From VRUE01 sp963745915 (GTDB lineage: Bacteria > Actinomycetota > Thermoleophilia > Solirubrobacterales > 70-9): DNA of 64,000 bases. The notes under the pieces were generated by a model. The model was not told the origin of the DNA. It made no database searches and worked only from the letters and a program-made list of their open reading frames with translations. A program made the position numbers and the translations under genes. Each line of letters starts with the position of its first letter. Positions within the stretch are counted from its first letter, which is position 1. The stretch covers positions 2,170,001 to 2,234,000 of the forward strand of contig CAVUZA010000002.1 in NCBI GenBank assembly GCA_963745915.1. Direction: 5' to 3'. This document shows, in pieces, positions 8,441 through 15,838 of this stretch.

Positions 8441-8821
8441 ATGCGCAGGTCCGACCAACGCCGCGACGCCGTCTTCGCCTGCTACCAGCGCGACGTCACC
8501 GGGCGCCCGCTGGAGGAGCTGGTCGCCGAGTCGCGCCCCTTCACCCGTGAGCTGGCGGCCGGCGTGGACGCGCACCGCGAGCAGCTCGACGCGGCGATCG
8601 CCGCCCACGCCCGGGGCTGGGAGCTGGAGCGGATCGCGCCGCTGGAGCGCAACGTGATGCGGGTCGCGCTGTATGAGATCGAGCACGCCAATGACGTGCC
8701 GACCGAGGTCGCGATCGACGAGGCGATCGAGATCGCCAAGGAGTACTGCGGCGCCGACGCCCCCGGCTTCGTCAACGGCGTGCTCGGCGCGATCGCCCGC
8801 GAGCGCGAGGGCGTCTCGTGA
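8441..8821 (+). CDS. nusB: Transcription antitermination factor NusB
   Basis: A 126-residue all-helical RNA-binding protein that, with NusE (S10), binds boxA during rRNA transcription. Start ATG 8441. Landmarks are RRDAVFACYQRD at the N-terminus, ELERIAPLERNVMRVALYEI in the middle, and the strongly conserved VAIDEAIEIAKEYCGADAPGFVNGVLGAI at the end (residues 90-118). A weak -10 (GAGAAT, 8427-8432) is 8 nt upstream. Its stop overlaps the GTG of the following prenyl synthase (GTGA), so coupling is likely. Confidence 0.95.
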   Translation: MRRSDQRRDAVFACYQRDVTGRPLEELVAESRPFTRELAAGVDAHREQLDAAIAAHARGWELERIAPLERNVMRVALYEIEHANDVPTEVAIDEAIEIAKEYCGADAPGFVNGVLGAIAREREGVS

Positions 8822-9846
8822 ACCGCCTGCGCGAGATCTCCGAGCGGCTGGGCGCGATCGCCCGCGAGCTGGACGGCGACGCGGTCGACGACGCGCGCGC
8901 CGCCGAGCTGACCCGCGAGGCCGCCGAGCTCTCCTCCGAGGCGGTCGAGGAGGCCAACCGCCGCATCCGCGAGTCAGAGGGTCTGAGCTACCCCGAGGAT
9001 CTGCGCGAGCTGGTCGAGGCCGAGCTGGCGCGGCTGCGCTTCCCCGCCGCGGCGGCGACTGCCGGCCTCGAGCAGGCGATGCGCTACTCGCTGCTGGCCG
9101 GCGGCAAGCGGGTCCGTCCCGTCCTGGCGCTGGCCACGGCGCGGGCGCTCGGCGCCGACCCGGCGCGCTTCCTGCCGGTCGCCTGCGCGATCGAGTTGGT
9201 CCACACCTACTCGCTGATCCACGACGACCTGCCGGCGATGGACGACGACGAGCTGCGCCGCGGCCAGCCGACCTCGCACGTCAAGTACGGCGAGGACGTC
9301 GCGATCCTCGCCGGCGACGGGCTCTTCGCCGAGGCCGTGCGGCTCGCCTGCGAGCAGCCCGGCGAGCCGGCCCGGGTCCTGACGGCGCTGCGCGAGCTGA
9401 GCGCCGCGACGGGGGTCGACGGCATGGTCGGCGGCCAGTACGTCGACATGCGGGTCGCCGAGCGCGACGCCGAGGGGCTGCGCACGCTGCACTCGCTGAA
9501 GACCGGCCGGCTGATCGCTGCCAGCGTCGGCGTCGTGCTCGAGCTCGAGGGAGCGGCCGAACCTGAGACAATCCCCTTTCGCCGATTTGCCAGCGAGTTG
9601 GGCGTGCTCTTCCAGATCGTCGACGACATCCTCGACGTGACCGGCAGCGAGGGCCGGCTCGGCAAGCCACATGGAAGCGACGAGCGGCACGGAAAACTCA
9701 CCTACGTCAGCCTCTTCGGGCTGCAGCGGGCGCGCGAGCTGGCGGCCGAGTCCCATGCCGAGGCGCTGGCGGCGCTGGCCGGGGCCGGCGGCGAGACCGG
9801 CGACCTGAAGCGGGTGGCCGACTACATCTTCACCAGGGACGAATGA
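8818..9846 (+). CDS. ispA: Polyprenyl synthetase (farnesyl/geranylgeranyl diphosphate synthase) with XseB-like N-terminal helical extension
   Basis: A 342-residue trans-prenyltransferase. The catalytic part starts near residue 70 with GGKRVRP, then the first Asp-rich motif HDDLPAMDDDELRRG, LKTGRLI, and the second Asp-rich motif QIVDDILDVTG. A HGKLTYV loop and C-terminal YIFTRDE are typical of IspA-type enzymes. The first ~55 residues are not part of IspA: they form two charged helices (LREISERLGAIARELDG and the EEANRRIRE region) resembling the small subunit of exonuclease VII. In many Gram-positive genomes xseB lies just before ispA, so a fusion is plausible. No xseA is present in the window. 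It is followed by dxs in an ATGA overlap, giving an isoprenoid operon. Confidence 0.9.
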   Translation: MNRLREISERLGAIARELDGDAVDDARAAELTREAAELSSEAVEEANRRIRESEGLSYPEDLRELVEAELARLRFPAAAATAGLEQAMRYSLLAGGKRVRPVLALATARALGADPARFLPVACAIELVHTYSLIHDDLPAMDDDELRRGQPTSHVKYGEDVAILAGDGLFAEAVRLACEQPGEPARVLTALRELSAATGVDGMVGGQYVDMRVAERDAEGLRTLHSLKTGRLIAASVGVVLELEGAAEPETIPFRRFASELGVLFQIVDDILDVTGSEGRLGKPHGSDERHGKLTYVSLFGLQRARELAAESHAEALAALAGAGGETGDLKRVADYIFTRDE

Positions 9847-11825
9847 GCGAGGACCGACACAGCGCCAACGGCGGCCCGGCGGGGGAGGAGGGCCTGCTCG
9901 CCGGGATCGACGGCCCGGCCGACCTGCACGGGCTCGACGACGCCCAGCTGCAGCAGGTCGCGCAGGAGATGCGCACCTACATCATCGACACGATCGGCGA
10001 GATCGGCGGCCACTTCGGCGCCAACCTCGGCACCTGCGAGCTGGCCGTCGCCCTGCACAGCCTGCTCGACTCGCCGCGCGACAAGGTGCTCTGGGACGTC
10101 GGCCACCAGGCCTACCCGCACAAGATCCTCACCGGCCGCCGCGAGCAGCTGCCGACGATCCGCAAGTACGGCGGCCTCGCCCCGTTCTGCTCGGTCTTCG
10201 AGTCCGAGCACGACATCATGGGCGCCGGCCACGCCTCGACCTCGATCGGCTACGCGGTCGGGCTGAAGGAGGCGATGCGCCACCAGGTCGGCGCCGACGG
10301 CAAGGTCGCCGCGGTGATCGGCGACGGGGCGCTGACCGGCGGCGTCGCCTACGAGGCCCTGCACGCGGCCGGCGGCCTGCAGACGCCGATGGTGATCGTC
10401 CTCAACGACAACGGGATGTCGATCTCCCCCAACGTCGGCGCCCTCTCGCGCTACTTCAACCGGGTGCGGCTCAACCCGCGCCTCTACCACGCCCGCGAGG
10501 GGGTCGAGGACCGGCTGACCAAACTGCCGCTCGGCCTCGGCAAGCGGATCGAACGGCTGGGGCCGGAGCTGAAGTCGGCGATCAAGGCTTACTGGGCGCC
10601 CGGCCTCTTCTTCGAGGAGCTCGACCTCGCCTATCTGGGCGTGATCGACGGCCACGACGTGCACGCCCTGCGCGAGGCGCTGAGCGAGGCCTTCGCCGCC
10701 GACCGCCCGGTCGTCGTCCACATCCACACGGTCAAGGGCAAGGGCTTCGCCCCCGCCGAGGAGGGCGGCCTGGCCGGGATGGAGAAATGGCACGCCGCCA
10801 AGCCCAACTCGATCGTCAACGGGGCGCCGGAAGTGCTCGAAGAGAAGCCCGCCCCCGACGCGCCGCCGCAGTACACCAAGGTCTTCGGCGAGGCGATGGT
10901 CGCCGAGGCGCGGCGCGACGGTCGCGTCTTCGGGATCACGGCGGCGATGGCGGGGGGGACCGGGCTGCAGAAGCTCGCCGACGAGGCCCCCGAGCAGTAC
11001 TACGACGTCGGCATCGCCGAGCAGAACGCGGTGCTGCTCGCCTGCGGGCTGGCGCTGCAGGGCGCCAAGCCGGTCTGCGCGATCTACTCGACCTTCCTGC
11101 AGCGCGCCTACGACCAGATCATCCACGACGTCTGCCTGCAGGAGCTCGACGTCACCTTCGCGATGGACCGGGCGGGGCTGGTCGGCGACGACGGGCCGAC
11201 CCACCACGGCGCCTTCGACGTCTCCTACTTCCGGCCGCTGCCCAACGTGGTGGTGATGGCGCCCCGCGACGAGGCGATGCTGGCCCACATGCTGCGCACC
11301 GCGATCGCCCACGACGGCCCGGCGGCGCTGCGCTACCCGCGCGGCGCGGGGGAGGGGGTCGAGCTGCCGGCCGAGGCGCGCGAGATCCCGATCGGCAGTG
11401 GCGAGCTGCTGGCGGAGGGCGAGCGGGTGGCGCTGCTCGGCTACGGCTACGGGGTCGCGGTGGCGCTCGACGCGGCGCGGCTGCTGGCCGAGCACGGGCT
11501 GCAGGCGACGGTCGCCGACGCCCGCTTCGCCAAGCCGCTCGACGGCGAGCTGGCCGAGCGGCTGGCGCGCGAGCACGAGCTGGTGGTGACGATCGAGGAG
11601 AACGTGCTGCCCGGCGGCTTCGGCTCCGGGGTGCTGGAGCACCTCGAGGACGCCTTCGCCGAGCGGCCCGGCGAGCGGGCGCGGGTGATGCGCGTCGGCC
11701 TGCCCGACTCCTACGTCACCCACGGCAAGCCGGCGCTGCTGCGCGAGGAGGTCGGGCTGACCGGCGAGTCGGTAGCCGAGCGCGTCCTCGCCGCCCTGCG
11801 GGCCGGCGAGCCGGCCCTGAGCTGA
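9843..11825 (+). CDS. dxs: 1-deoxy-D-xylulose-5-phosphate synthase
   Basis: A 660-residue thiamine-diphosphate enzyme making DXP from pyruvate and glyceraldehyde-3-phosphate, the entry step of the MEP isoprenoid pathway. Start ATG overlaps the ispA stop. Motifs: HFGANLGTCELAVALH, WDVGHQAYPHKILTGR, GAGHASTSIGYAVG, the ThDP motif GDGALTGGVAYEALH...NDN, then the C-terminal half with VGIAEQNAV (catalytic Glu), DRAGLVGDDGPTHHGAFD and RYPRG. Full length. An alanine-rich N-terminal leader of about 25 residues precedes the conserved start. Confidence 0.97.
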   Translation: MSEDRHSANGGPAGEEGLLAGIDGPADLHGLDDAQLQQVAQEMRTYIIDTIGEIGGHFGANLGTCELAVALHSLLDSPRDKVLWDVGHQAYPHKILTGRREQLPTIRKYGGLAPFCSVFESEHDIMGAGHASTSIGYAVGLKEAMRHQVGADGKVAAVIGDGALTGGVAYEALHAAGGLQTPMVIVLNDNGMSISPNVGALSRYFNRVRLNPRLYHAREGVEDRLTKLPLGLGKRIERLGPELKSAIKAYWAPGLFFEELDLAYLGVIDGHDVHALREALSEAFAADRPVVVHIHTVKGKGFAPAEEGGLAGMEKWHAAKPNSIVNGAPEVLEEKPAPDAPPQYTKVFGEAMVAEARRDGRVFGITAAMAGGTGLQKLADEAPEQYYDVGIAEQNAVLLACGLALQGAKPVCAIYSTFLQRAYDQIIHDVCLQELDVTFAMDRAGLVGDDGPTHHGAFDVSYFRPLPNVVVMAPRDEAMLAHMLRTAIAHDGPAALRYPRGAGEGVELPAEAREIPIGSGELLAEGERVALLGYGYGVAVALDAARLLAEHGLQATVADARFAKPLDGELAERLAREHELVVTIEENVLPGGFGSGVLEHLEDAFAERPGERARVMRVGLPDSYVTHGKPALLREEVGLTGESVAERVLAALRAGEPALS

Positions 11826-11863
11826 GCCCGACCGGATCGGGAAACCGATTCGAAAATTGGGGC

Positions 11864-11892
11864 TTGCGTCAAACGGCTCAATCGGTTAGCCT
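11864..11892 (+). promoter_or_regulatory. Sigma-70-like promoter downstream of dxs
   Basis: TTGCGT (11864-11869), a 17-bp spacer and TAGCCT (11887-11892) make a well-formed promoter pointing away from dxs. It is bracketed by an 8-bp inverted repeat (AACCGATT at 11843-11850, AATCGGTT at 11880-11887) that could be an operator. No convincing gene follows on this strand; the predicted transcript would begin near 11899 with the hairpin at 11896-11934. Confidence 0.55.
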
Positions 11893-11895
11893 GCC

Positions 11896-11934
11896 GGCGT
11901 CTCTTCTGGGGTTACTAGAGGGAGGAGAGACGCC
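11896..11934 (+). other. Hairpin element with partial copy of the island repeat
   Basis: A perfect 9-bp stem (GGCGTCTCT at 11896-11904, AGAGACGCC at 11926-11934) encloses a 21-nt purine-rich loop. Bases 11904-11930 match 26 of 27 bases of the 3' end of the 67-bp repeats at 15215 and 19058. The region 11826-12022 holds no convincing gene; this hairpin and its promoter are its only structure. Confidence 0.55.
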
Positions 11935-12022
11935 TCGATGTATGTGGGTCTGGGCGTAGGGAGCGTTTCGGACTCACTCGCCGCGTCGGTGCCGAGAGGC
12001 CCGGGTCGCGGTGCGCGCGGGA

Positions 12023-12280
12023 CTAGGCCCCGTCTTCGCCGCCGGCGTCCGGTGGCGTCTCGGAGCGCAGCGCGATGTCGGAGACCTGCACCCCGAGCAC
12101 CGCGGCGAGGCGCCGCATCGTGCCCCAGGCGGGGTTGGCGCGGCCGGACTCGATGTGGGAGATCCAGGTCGGGTGGATCTCGGCCTGGTGCCCGAGTTCC
12201 TCCTGGCTGAGGCCGCGCTCCTTCCGCAGCCGGCGAATCGCTCGGCCGAGAGCAGGTTGTGGTTCTGTGCGGCGCGCCAT
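12023..12280 (-). CDS. XRE-family helix-turn-helix regulator
   Basis: An 85-residue DNA-binding protein made of one HTH_3 domain: IRRLRKERGLSQEELGHQA, then IHPTWISHIESGRANP and a MRRLAAVLGV third helix. A short acidic tail follows. The size and single domain resemble Cro/C.Control-type or antitoxin regulators. It stands alone on the minus strand at the left end of the island, facing dxs. Its target is unknown; no methylase or restriction gene is nearby. Confidence 0.9.
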   Translation of the reverse strand: MARRTEPQPALGRAIRRLRKERGLSQEELGHQAEIHPTWISHIESGRANPAWGTMRRLAAVLGVQVSDIALRSETPPDAGGEDGA

Positions 12281-12396
12281 CTGGGGGAAGACGCTTCCCG
12301 CCGGGATTGCCGCGGTCTATAGATTCGAACTCAAGTGTGCCCGAATAGTTGCTCTCCCGTGCCTGAGAAGGTGCCGGGAAAAGGTCGGGAAACCGC

Positions 12397-12927
12397 TCAG
12401 GAGGCCTGTGCGGCGGTCCCGCGGTCGGCCAGTCGCATGCCGAGGCCGGCGAGCAGGTAGGCGATCGCGACCGCGAGGAGGACGAACTTGGCGGTGGCGA
12501 ATACCGTCGCGAGCAGCGGAAACGCGGCTCCGGCGCCGCCCAGCGTGAGCAGCAGGCAGGCGTTCTCGACCGCGTCGCAGGCGGCGCCGAGGGCGCCGAA
12601 GGAGACGATCGCGCCGCCCACCGCGGCCAGCCGCCGCCAGCCCCGCCCGCGGGACATATCCCGCACAGCGGCCAGGGCCAGGGTGAGGAACGTGCCGTAG
12701 GCGAGCAGGAAGCCGAAGTCGATCCACAGCGACTCGCGCGCCGCGTCCTTCCCCTCCTCGCCCCATTCCCCGAGGATCTCGTCCGCCCGCCCCTGACCCC
12801 CGGTCAGCTCGAACGGCACCATCCCCGGCCCACCCGTGTCCTTCATCCGCCCCTCGGCAGGCGACATCGCCAGCAGCAGCGCCACCGCCGCCACCCCCGA
12901 GACGATCAGACCCCAGCGCCGGCTCAC
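12397..12927 (-). CDS. Small integral membrane protein, unknown function
   Basis: A 176-residue protein from GTG 12927; an open frame extends upstream to 13020 but only the part from VSRRWGLIVSG has the look of a protein start. Four hydrophobic segments: one at the N-terminus (GLIVSGVAAVALLLAM), then after a soluble stretch of about 45 residues three more near FLLAYGTFLTLALAAV, GGAIVSFGALGAACDAVENA and FVLLAVAIAYLLAGLGMRLA. No known family is recognised. It could be native or part of the island. Confidence 0.6.
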   Translation of the reverse strand: MSRRWGLIVSGVAAVALLLAMSPAEGRMKDTGGPGMVPFELTGGQGRADEILGEWGEEGKDAARESLWIDFGFLLAYGTFLTLALAAVRDMSRGRGWRRLAAVGGAIVSFGALGAACDAVENACLLLTLGGAGAAFPLLATVFATAKFVLLAVAIAYLLAGLGMRLADRGTAAQAS

Positions 12928-13006
12928 GCGCCCATTCTCTCGCAAGGGAGGACAGCGTGCGCTTGATCCGGGCCGGCCAGCAGCAGGTCGAGCGCTTACA
13001 ACCCGG

Positions 13007-13072
13007 TCAACCGCTCGCAAGCGTCGTGCTTCGGGCTTGGCGGCCGCGAGTGGGGCCGATGCTGAGGATCAG
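13007..13072 (-). pseudogene. Decayed VapC (PIN) remnant
   Basis: Just downstream of the antitoxin gene at 13069-13383, the minus strand reads LILSIGPTRGRQ and stops after 22 codons. The same junction in the intact pair at 17826 reads LILDTGPLVAAM and continues into a PIN domain. The first catalytic Asp is Ser here and the rest of the toxin is gone. The overlap geometry of antitoxin stop and toxin start (CTGA) is preserved. This is best read as a toxin that was lost while its antitoxin stayed. Confidence 0.65.
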
Positions 13073-13383
13073 CGGAATGGCCGGGGCTCGAACTCGTCCC
13101 GGCTCGCGCGGGCACTGAGACCGCTGCGCCCGGATTCGAACGCGCCGATCAGCGAAAACGGCGAGCCATCGGATCGGTCGGTGGGTTTCGTCGATCCGTT
13201 CGATCGGTCTCGGCGGGCCCCGTCCTCACGGTCTTCAGCACGCGCTTCCGCGCGTCGTTCGGCGATCAGCTCGTCCACCAGGCTCTCGCCGAGGGCGACA
13301 TCGGCAAACAGCCCGCGCAGTCGTTCGGCCGCCGCCTGGCGCCGCGCCACCTCCGATTCGTTGGGCTTGTCCGAGCCAGTCAT
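13069..13383 (-). CDS. Orphan VapB-like antitoxin, chimeric
   Basis: A 104-residue protein starting at ATG 13383 (a longer frame to 13440 is less likely). The C-terminal 30 residues, PFSLIGAFESGRSGLS...DEFEPRPFR, closely match the tail of the VapB at 17826-18065 (PFSLIGAFKAGRSDLS...). The N-terminal half (ARRQAAAERLRGLFADV and VDELIAERRAEA) instead matches the fragment at 13949-14137. The gene therefore looks assembled from two antitoxin modules. Its toxin partner is only a 22-codon remnant, so it may act as an anti-addiction or orphan antitoxin. Confidence 0.7.
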   Translation of the reverse strand: MTGSDKPNESEVARRQAAAERLRGLFADVALGESLVDELIAERRAEARAEDREDGARRDRSNGSTKPTDRSDGSPFSLIGAFESGRSGLSARASRDEFEPRPFR

Positions 13384-13676
13384 GCAGCTATCCCGTCTCT
13401 TGTGGCGAGACCGGGCGGGCGACAGGGTCAACGGCGACATCAGCGGCGCTCAGCCCGTCCGTCGAGCGTCTCACTCCGAGGCGAGGTCGCTGTCGCGAAC
13501 CTTGTCGCTCCTTCTCGAGTGCGATCGCTCGCCTGCTGGCCCCACGCCGCGCACGCCCCGCCAGGGCTGCCCCTATTGAGAATCTTTTTGTCTGCGGCAT
13601 GGCCAGAGATCGTAGCGTGAGGTTCCGTGCCTGACCGTGGCACGAGTATGGCACCGACGATGCCTTGGGAGGCGCT
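13384..13676. other. Gap without a gene; contains a tandem GGCAC doublet
   Basis: About 290 bp with no convincing frame on either strand. At 13633-13654 two tandem 11-bp units (GACCGTGGCAC, GAGTATGGCAC) resemble units at 15120-15142 near the end of the same segment. They may be recombinase-binding sites or remnants. Confidence 0.35.
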
Positions 13677-13952
13677 CTACGCGCTCAGGGCGGGCGTCAG
13701 CTCGTCGGCGGGAACGGCGCTCGGCACCGGCACCGTGATCCGCAACTCGCCCTCGCGCTCAAGTAGCCGCTTTGGTCGAACCAGCGTCAGCCCGACCAAC
13801 TCGCCCTTGCTGTCGAAGCGAACGGCATGGCCCTCCGGCGTCTCGTCGTAGTCGACGGCTCGCGAGGGATCGCCGACATGCAGGTAGAGCACGTCGGCAT
13901 CGGCGTCGTACTCGACGCGGTCAAAGGTGATGTCGGCAATCGTCACGCTCAT
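13677..13952 (-). CDS. DUF2283 family protein
   Basis: A 91-residue protein with the DUF2283 pattern: FDRVEYDADADVLYLHVGD, then a turn with DYDETPEGHAVRFDSKGELVGLTLV. The rest is a short basic and hydrophobic tail. DUF2283 proteins are small beta-rich proteins often found beside toxin-antitoxin or phage genes; their role is not settled. The ATG overlaps the stop of the upstream antitoxin-like frame (ATGA), so the two are probably translated together. Confidence 0.85.
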   Translation of the reverse strand: MSVTIADITFDRVEYDADADVLYLHVGDPSRAVDYDETPEGHAVRFDSKGELVGLTLVRPKRLLEREGELRITVPVPSAVPADELTPALSA

Positions 13953-14137
13953 GGCTTCCTTCGCCGAGCCTGGTCCTCCTGATCCTCGGCCGGCGCTTCC
14001 GAACGCCGATCCGCGATCATCTCATCGACCAGGCCTTCACCTGGCGCCACGTCGGCGAGCGACCCGCGCAGTTGCTCGGCGGCCGCCCGACGCCGCTCGA
14101 CTTCTGGATCGGGGGATTGGACTGGTGAAGTGGCTAT
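13949..14137 (-). pseudogene. Antitoxin-like small frame upstream of DUF2283, no normal start codon
   Basis: A 62-codon frame encoding VERRRAAAEQLRGSLADVAPGE and LVDEMIADRRSEA, similar to the N-terminal half of the orphan antitoxin at 13069. It ends in an ATGA overlap with the DUF2283 gene, as in a coupled pair. No ATG, GTG or TTG opens the frame. An ATA at 14135-14137 occupies the position where the related gene has ATG, suggesting a mutated start. It may be a dead gene, or use a rare start. The call rests on similarity to the neighbour only. Confidence 0.5.
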
Positions 14138-14289
14138 GCCCGGGATCGTATTGTTGCTGAGGCGAGTTCCGCTGCCGTATCGCTAACGCCTATCTGAGAC
14201 AGGGAAAGAACTAGAGGCATCCGAGGAAACGTCCGAGGGGACAGGCCCTTGACTAAAGAACGCCGCCAGTTGGCTGAGAGACTTCGGCC

Positions 14290-15105
14290 ATGTCCAACCA
14301 AGGGCGTCGCCAGTCACGTTCCGCGGAAGAAGTCAGGCCCTACCCCGAGCTTCTGACGAAGTTGCGAAGTCAGGTCGGTTTTCTGGAGCGTTCGTCGGCA
14401 GCATTCGATGTGGGCAATGAGGACGAGGGGGAGCGACTGGCGCTTCATGCCCGAGTGCTTCTCCACGATATGAATCACTCGCATTCGCTCCTCGGCCAAC
14501 TCGGAGTCAAGGCCGCCCTTGGCTACACCGATACGTCGATCCACAACGAGCGCGAAACGAAGCATCTGGGAGGAGGACTTCATGCCGCCACGGTTACCCA
14601 GCACGCTGGCCTGGTTGCATTTCAGACAACCGAGTCAGGATCTTGGACCTACGCGCCGGTGCTGGCGCCCGAAGGGGAGGGTCGAATCAACCCGCCCGCC
14701 GCCTTCGATCAGTGGTGGCGGACGCCCTTCCTCACGGACACGGGAGGGCTGCCAATCACCCGCAGGTCGGTTGTCTTGGACGTCGCGAACAAGGATGGGG
14801 GAGCCCACGTCGCCAAGGCCATCCCGGAAGCCCTTCGCCAGCTCGCGTCTGGTGCGTCACTCCCGTTTCAAGTCAGCTCGGAAGACGGATCGTCTTCGGA
14901 TATTCCCGGCGTTGTGATGGCGACCATGCGGCAGATCGCGTTTGAGCTGCTGGACACCCTGCGCCGCGATCTCCCGAACTTCATTGCGGGGGGTCCGTTG
15001 GCGGCGTCCGCAGAACTCACGGCCTCGGAGCGCTCTGGAATTCCCCGGAATTCGCCCTGTCCCTGTGAGAGCGGCAAAAAGTTCAAGGTCTGCCACGGCT
15101 CGTAG
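14290..15105 (+). CDS. Hypothetical protein with C-terminal SEC-C zinc motif
   Basis: A 271-residue protein of lower GC than the chromosome core. The last 20 residues are a SEC-C motif (PRNSPCPCESGKKFKVCHGS), a zinc-binding C-x-C-x8-C-H element known from SecA and many unrelated accessory proteins. The rest, residues 1-245, is not recognised. It begins with a basic helix-rich region and contains no transmembrane segment. A TTGACT at 14248-14253 could be a -35. SEC-C tags are common in mobile-element proteins; function unknown. Confidence 0.75.
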   Translation: MSNQGRRQSRSAEEVRPYPELLTKLRSQVGFLERSSAAFDVGNEDEGERLALHARVLLHDMNHSHSLLGQLGVKAALGYTDTSIHNERETKHLGGGLHAATVTQHAGLVAFQTTESGSWTYAPVLAPEGEGRINPPAAFDQWWRTPFLTDTGGLPITRRSVVLDVANKDGGAHVAKAIPEALRQLASGASLPFQVSSEDGSSSDIPGVVMATMRQIAFELLDTLRRDLPNFIAGGPLAASAELTASERSGIPRNSPCPCESGKKFKVCHGS

Positions 15106-15580
15106 ATTCTGCTGCGTCTGACTGCGGCACCGACTGTGGCACGGCGGCTTTGAGCCGGTCTGCCGCCCGCTCGTCCCGAAGCCCCGAACCGCCCGCATTC
15201 CGCTTGCTAGAGCCCCCCACAACAGAAAACGCCCCGGCGGGGAGCCGAGGCGAATTCTGGGGTTACTACAGGGAGGAGAGAAGCGGGGTTGACCGCACGG
15301 CAGAGCGGATTCCGCTTGCTCAAGCCAAATCGAAACCGCTGAGAACCGCTGGAAACCGCTCGGCGAGGGGTCGGACTGGCGCATTACTGGCGCATTGGCC
15401 TCACCAAGCAGGCGGTTGGAACCGGCGGTGATGGCCGCCCCGGAACAACAACCCTAGAGGCTCGGATAAACCTCAGAAGCCGCATGTGTCCGCCCCCTTC
15501 GCGATTCGTGTTCCGGTACCCATCAAGTATTAATACACGTCGAAGACCTATAGGCGCGGTCGAAAGACGGGGGACACTCG
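15106..15580. other. Gene-free gap holding island repeat A and short tandem repeats
   Basis: No gene is supported here. It holds the first 67-bp repeat (15215-15281), a GACTG-type doublet (15120-15142), three 10-bp units ending in AACCGCT (15331-15360), and the 11-bp tandem ACTGGCGCATT (15375-15396). Downstream an AT-rich stretch near 15528-15540 may hold the promoter of the gene at 15581. Confidence 0.5.
15215..15281 (+). repeat. 67-bp direct repeat, copy A (probable attachment site)
   Basis: Identical over 67 bp to 19058-19124. It contains a minus-strand intrinsic terminator: a 9-bp GC stem (15230-15238 with 15244-15252, one mismatch) followed on the minus strand by TTTT. The last 27 bp also occur, with one change, at 11904-11930. 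Perfect identity against divergent flanks is what attL/attR pairs of an integrated element look like. Confidence 0.85.
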
Positions 15581-15826
15581 ATGGATTCAATATTGACGCT
15601 CGTCCCGTACGGGGAAAATCTCGCTGGCACCGTTGTTCAGACCAGGCAAGTCATCCAGACGCTTGAGAAGCTGGAGGCGGGCTTGGTTGAGGGGGGGATG
15701 AAGTGGCAGGACGTCTCCCTCCTGATTCTGTTCGATTCCAAGGCGGCACCTAGCGATAAGGATCAGCATGACTCAAACGAGAGCATCAGGGCGGGAATCG
15801 AGCAGTTCTGCGCAAGCCGCAACTGA
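15581..15826 (+). CDS. Small hypothetical protein
   Basis: An 81-residue protein of clearly lower GC than the core genes. It starts at ATG 15581, 13 bp before the truncated recombinase. Sequence begins MDSILTLVPYGENL and contains a hydrophobic strand VSLLILFDSK between charged segments. No family recognised. It may be a small protein of the mobile element or a chance frame. Confidence 0.4.
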   Translation: MDSILTLVPYGENLAGTVVQTRQVIQTLEKLEAGLVEGGMKWQDVSLLILFDSKAAPSDKDQHDSNESIRAGIEQFCASRN

Positions 15827-15838
15827 CATCCACCCCTA

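Noticed and set aside
11938..12210. 90-codon frame starting at ATG 11938 with a strong ribosome-binding site
   Set aside because: After the first ~10 codons it is purely antisense to the HTH gene and becomes Arg/Pro-rich. I keep the leader and hairpin as a finding but not the protein.
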